Translations under genes and position numbers: made by a program | Shown here: positions 36,791-39,680 of the stretch, piece after piece | Numbering within the stretch: position 1 is the first letter of the stretch | Layout: every line of letters starts with the position of its first letter | Notes under the pieces: generated by a model | What the model was told of the DNA's origin: nothing | The model's database searches: none | The model's input: only the letters and a program-made list of their open reading frames with translations | Origin: an uncultured Bacillota bacterium | GTDB lineage: Bacteria > Bacillota > Clostridia > Peptostreptococcales > Anaerovoracaceae | Length of the DNA: 39,680 nt | Assembly (NCBI GenBank): GCA_949295785.1 | Contig: CASFMJ010000087.1 | Location: forward strand, 1-39,680 | Direction of reading: 5' to 3'

Positions 36791-36826
36791 GTTCGTTTTT
36801 TTGAACTCTGCTTCGATATTTCGAAC
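36791..36826. promoter_or_regulatory. Paired inverted repeats, candidate activator sites
   Basis: GTTC-N8-GAAC (36791-36806) and TTCG-N6-CGAA (36812-36825) have centres 20 bases apart, about two helical turns. They lie about 100 and 120 bp upstream of the sigma-54 start and just upstream of the divergent activator gene. Placement and spacing fit an enhancer for the activator at 36929-38761. Confidence 0.6.
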
Positions 36827-36863
36827 TTTTTTCAGTTTTTTTCATTATTTTCTCAAACTTCTA

Positions 36864-36893
36864 TTGACATAGGTCACAAATCATTCATAATAA
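36864..36893 (+). promoter_or_regulatory. Sigma-70-type promoter of the second activator
   Basis: TTGACA (36864-36869) is followed after 18 bases by TAATAA (36888-36893). The activator would be expressed from a housekeeping promoter, with its own candidate sites just upstream allowing autoregulation. Confidence 0.6.
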
Positions 36894-36928
36894 ATATAAA
36901 ATCTTAAATGCAGAAGGAGATACGCTCG

Positions 36929-38761
36929 ATGAAGCCAAACAATCTGATAATCACAGATGAAAATGGCCGTCTTCTTTATATCGGCGAGGGACTGGTTCCC
37001 GGAATAGTAAAAAAACGTCCGCAAAAGCTTTTCGGTTATGGTGCAGGGCGCCTTGATCCAAAAGACAGTTTTGTGGTTTTTTCACATGATGTATCCGGAC
37101 TTGCTCCTGCCTGCAGAAAGGCTCTTGAAAAAGCCTGCGATGAAATACTTCCCCAAAATGGAGCTGTAATAGCTGCCGGTGTTTATCCAGGCGGTGAGGT
37201 CAAAAGCCTTATCAAAGTCCTGGAAAAAAGCGAATCATGTTCTGCCGAACTGCTTGATACAGTATTTCATGGACAGCGACTCATAATAAGCAGAATTTTT
37301 GACGATGCAAAACGTTCAGTTTTGTTTCAGGTAGATGATCAGCAGATAGTACTTCCGGAAAATCATGATGATGATTCCGTCCTTTTACTTATATTCAATG
37401 AAGACGGTATTCATTACTACGGCAGCACATCTGATCTTGCTTCACTCTTTTCAGGCGAAAGCTACGAACCGTTCTGGGATGAGAAGCTGTTTATAAAATC
37501 AAATGTACATATAAAACAGATTATAGATGAAAATCTGATTTCGGCTCTTCAGATAGTGGCAGAGTCAAAAAAAGCACAGATAATACGGGTAAGAGATAAT
37601 TTATATCTTGTAAATTGTCTTAAGATTCCCGGTCGGCAGATATCATCTTCACCCATTAACATATGGGAAGTTCTGACAGAATTTGATATATTATCGGATC
37701 TGGAGGAAGACAGCAGAAATTATATGAGCCTTTACAGCAGAAGACAAAATGATATGTCAGGCGGATATACATTCGGCCTTTGGGGCGATAATGAACGCAT
37801 AAGCAAAATAAGATGGCGCCTTCAGAAAGCATCTGTGACAAATACTACTATACTTCTCACCGGCGAAAGCGGAACAGGCAAAACCTTCCTTGCCAGAGAA
37901 ATCCACAAAAGCAGCCGCCGGCACAATATGCCGTTTATCCATGTCAACTGCGCAGCAATTCCATATAATCTCATAGAAAGCGAACTGTTCGGATATGAGA
38001 GCGGAGCATTTACCGGCGCGCGGCATGGAGGAAAAGCCGGGTATTTTGAAATGGCCCAGGGAGGCACCCTGTTTCTTGATGAAATAACAGAACTTCCCCT
38101 TGCTCTTCAGGGAAAGCTCTTGGAGGTGATACAGAATAAAACATATTTTCGTGTAGGGGGAGAAAAAAAGAAGCAGGCAGATGTTCGCCTCATTGCAGCA
38201 ACAAACAGAAATCTGCCTGAACTTGTGGCAAATCGCAGATTCCGTGAAGATCTGTATTACAGGATAAACGTTTTCCCCATAGAGATTCCGCCACTCAGAA
38301 AACAGCTGGATTCTCTGTTCCGCATAGTCACAGATCTTCTTCCGGAAATATGTGACCGGCTGGGAGTAAGTCAGCAGGTCATAAGTGCTGAAGCTCTGAA
38401 AAAAATGCAGAAATACGACTGGCCGGGAAATATAAGGGAACTTGAAAATGTAATAGAAAAAGCCTGTATTCTGTCTGACGGTCATGTGATCTTACCTGCC
38501 GACATCGAACTGAGTCCGGATTCAGAAATTGAAGAAAACGGCCCCGATTCTTCCCGGGATGAAAACCATACGCTTCATGCCCGGAAAGATGCCTTTGAAA
38601 AAGAGGTAATTGAAAGCACTCTTAAAACATTCGGGGGCAGCAGAACAAAAACTGCAGATTATCTGGGCATAGGCAAGACCAGCCTGTTCGAAAAAATGAA
38701 GAAGTATGGGATTTCAGAACCCGTAGGCAAACAATACCAAGGAGAAAGGAACGATAAGTAA
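36929..38761 (+). CDS. Sigma-54-dependent activator with unrecognised N-terminal sensor
   Basis: 610 residues. Residues 1 to about 280 match no family I know; there is no membrane segment and no clear receiver or PAS pattern. The AAA+ domain has Walker A GESGTGKT (312-319), an intact GAFTGA loop (359-364), Walker B LFLDEI (381-386) and the arginine-rich [21 protein letters not shown] Fis-type helix-turn-helix (about 569-594, [20 protein letters not shown]) ends it. AAGGAG is nine bases before the chosen ATG; an ATG seven codons earlier lacks a site. It is divergent from the sigma-54 permease operon and one base from a hydrolase-like gene, so it most likely activates that operon with the hydrolase-like protein as partner (inference). 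Confidence 0.9.
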   Translation: MKPNNLIITDENGRLLYIGEGLVPGIVKKRPQKLFGYGAGRLDPKDSFVVFSHDVSGLAPACRKALEKACDEILPQNGAVIAAGVYPGGEVKSLIKVLEKSESCSAELLDTVFHGQRLIISRIFDDAKRSVLFQVDDQQIVLPENHDDDSVLLLIFNEDGIHYYGSTSDLASLFSGESYEPFWDEKLFIKSNVHIKQIIDENLISALQIVAESKKAQIIRVRDNLYLVNCLKIPGRQISSSPINIWEVLTEFDILSDLEEDSRNYMSLYSRRQNDMSGGYTFGLWGDNERISKIRWRLQKASVTNTTILLTGESGTGKTFLAREIHKSSRRHNMPFIHVNCAAIPYNLIESELFGYESGAFTGARHGGKAGYFEMAQGGTLFLDEITELPLALQGKLLEVIQNKTYFRVGGEKKKQADVRLIAATNRNLPELVANRRFREDLYYRINVFPIEIPPLRKQLDSLFRIVTDLLPEICDRLGVSQQVISAEALKKMQKYDWPGNIRELENVIEKACILSDGHVILPADIELSPDSEIEENGPDSSRDENHTLHARKDAFEKEVIESTLKTFGGSRTKTADYLGIGKTSLFEKMKKYGISEPVGKQYQGERNDK

Positions 38762-38762
38762 A

Positions 38763-39539
38763 ATGTTGACCACAGCAATCACAGACCGTCTGGCCAATAT
38801 AGACGGGCGATTCGGTGCAGATTATATAAATCTGAAAAGCGACCAGGAGTTTTTTTTCGGGAACTGCAATATTTTTTCCGGCTCGGGAGCGATAATGCTA
38901 ATGGCTCTGGTAGAATGCCTGCGCGCCGTAAGTACAGGTGAACTGGACGAAAAAAAGAGCTTTAATCTTATTCATGAGGACTATAAAAACGAAGATGAGC
39001 CTTCTTATGGTGTACTCAAATATCTGCACGAAGGTATAGAACTTACGGTTTCAGACCTGTACAATCTTGTAGCCACGGTCAGTGACAATGTAGCTTTCAA
39101 CGTGCTTACAGACATACTGGGAATAGATAAGATCAACGATACATTTCACTCTCTCGGTTATACAGATATGTGTCTGAACAGAAAAATCAACGATTACGAA
39201 AAAATGGATGAGGGCATTGAAAACTATATCTCTATCCGTGAAACAGCCACAGTATTCCACAGGATTTATAAAGGACAGCTGATTTCTGAGTCCGTAAGCA
39301 ACAAGCTGCTTTCTCTTCTGAAACAGCACCAGCGAACCAGTATGATACCTTACATATTTAAGGAAACCGTACCCATTGCTCATATTACCGGATTTGATGA
39401 AAACGTGATTATTGACGGAGGCATCGTGCTTACAGAGAATCCTTTTATTCTTGTAATGGCTGCTCAGGATACAGATATAAGAAAAGCCCAGACAATAATG
39501 CGGGATATTACCCAGATATGCTATCTTAACACAAGATGA
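38763..39539 (+). CDS. Catalytically altered class A beta-lactamase-like protein paired with the activator
   Basis: 258 residues, the same length and layout as the hydrolase at 33056-33835. Aligned landmarks: SxxK reads SGAI (Ser41 kept, Lys lost at 44), SDN is kept (107-109) and HKTG reads HITG (207-210, Lys lost). Loss of both catalytic lysines argues against hydrolysis, while the serine and pocket motif could still bind or be acylated. It begins one base after the activator stop, so the two are co-translated. No signal peptide. A ligand-sensing or activator-binding role is inferred. Confidence 0.85.
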   Translation: MLTTAITDRLANIDGRFGADYINLKSDQEFFFGNCNIFSGSGAIMLMALVECLRAVSTGELDEKKSFNLIHEDYKNEDEPSYGVLKYLHEGIELTVSDLYNLVATVSDNVAFNVLTDILGIDKINDTFHSLGYTDMCLNRKINDYEKMDEGIENYISIRETATVFHRIYKGQLISESVSNKLLSLLKQHQRTSMIPYIFKETVPIAHITGFDENVIIDGGIVLTENPFILVMAAQDTDIRKAQTIMRDITQICYLNTR

Positions 39540-39593
39540 CAGCATATTATATATTTTTAAGAAAGAGAACACCTTTTATAGTTGCAAAAAACC

Positions 39594-39680
39594 GGCTCTA
39601 TAATAAATGTTGGGGTGGCTGAAAAAAATATTCAGTTGTCTCAACTTTTTTATTAAAAAAAATTGAGCATAAGCACAATC
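39594..39680. mobile_element. Possible ISL3-family element end (partial)
   Basis: GGCTCTATAATAAATGTTGG at 39594 resembles ISL3-family terminal repeats, which begin GGCTCT. It stands in non-coding sequence at the window edge, after the last gene. No transposase is visible because the window stops. A short hairpin CTGAA/TTCAG with a T-rich tail lies inside, so it could alternatively act as a terminator. Confidence 0.4.

Overview
The window looks like chromosome from an anaerobic, endospore-forming Bacillota of class Clostridia. The evidence is the sporulation pair yqfC/yqfD beside phoH-ybeY-cdd-era-recO-glyS, strong AGGAGG ribosome sites, frequent TTG starts, moderately low G+C, and two sigma-54 activators with two near-perfect -24/-12 promoters. 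An amino-acid-fermenting relative of the Peptostreptococcales/Anaerovoracaceae is a reasonable guess, but the sequence alone does not settle the genus.

Layout, left to right. (1) 0.04-1.2 kb: a lone pyrR, then a sigma-54 promoter driving an 83-residue protein of unknown function. (2) 1.3-4.9 kb: a sigma-54 activator whose sensor region is a degenerate 3,5-diaminohexanoate dehydrogenase-like domain, divergent from an APC amino-acid transporter. (3) 5.1-6.6 kb: a MarR regulator overlapping a FUSC-type exporter. (4) 16.0-6.9 kb, minus strand: the housekeeping run yqfC-yqfD-phoH-ybeY-cdd-era-recO-DUF4342-glyS, ending in a ppdK-like gene that lacks the whole central phosphohistidine domain. (5) 16.1-18.8 kb: MOSC protein, PHP phosphatase, a free-standing cobalamin riboswitch with its own promoter and terminator but no gene, and a DUF1275 membrane protein. 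(6) 19.0-24.7 kb: a HisD-like dehydrogenase, a GPH-type transporter and a YtcJ-like amidohydrolase in one operon, divergent from a MerR/zinc-ribbon/methyltransferase-like fusion across a 24-bp perfect palindrome. (7) 24.8-27.9 kb: an ABC exporter with a frameshifted membrane protein, and a CmpB-like membrane protein. (8) 28.0-32.9 kb: pyrG, purB and purA, with a very short promoter-to-terminator unit far upstream of purA. (9) 33.0-39.5 kb: the most interesting locus, described next. (10) An ISL3-like element end may begin at about 39.59 kb.

The 33.0-39.5 kb locus appears to be a complete two-part system. A minus-strand operon encodes an APC permease, an N-acyl-D-amino-acid deacylase-like amidohydrolase and a cytoplasmic class A beta-lactamase-fold serine hydrolase with SxxK, SDN and KTG. 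It runs from a perfect sigma-54 promoter to a terminator. Divergently, a sigma-54 activator is followed after one base by a paralogue of the hydrolase that keeps the serine and SDN but has lost both catalytic lysines. Paired inverted repeats about 100 and 120 bp upstream of the sigma-54 start look like activator sites. The inferred model is uptake and hydrolysis of a D-amino-acid- or peptide-like compound, with the dead paralogue acting as ligand sensor or partner of the activator.

The two sigma-54 activators, each beside its own sigma-54 promoter and each linked to a catalytically altered enzyme homologue (a degenerate dehydrogenase fused in cis, and a degenerate serine hydrolase encoded in trans), suggest a shared theme of enzyme-derived sensors controlling amino-acid-related catabolism.
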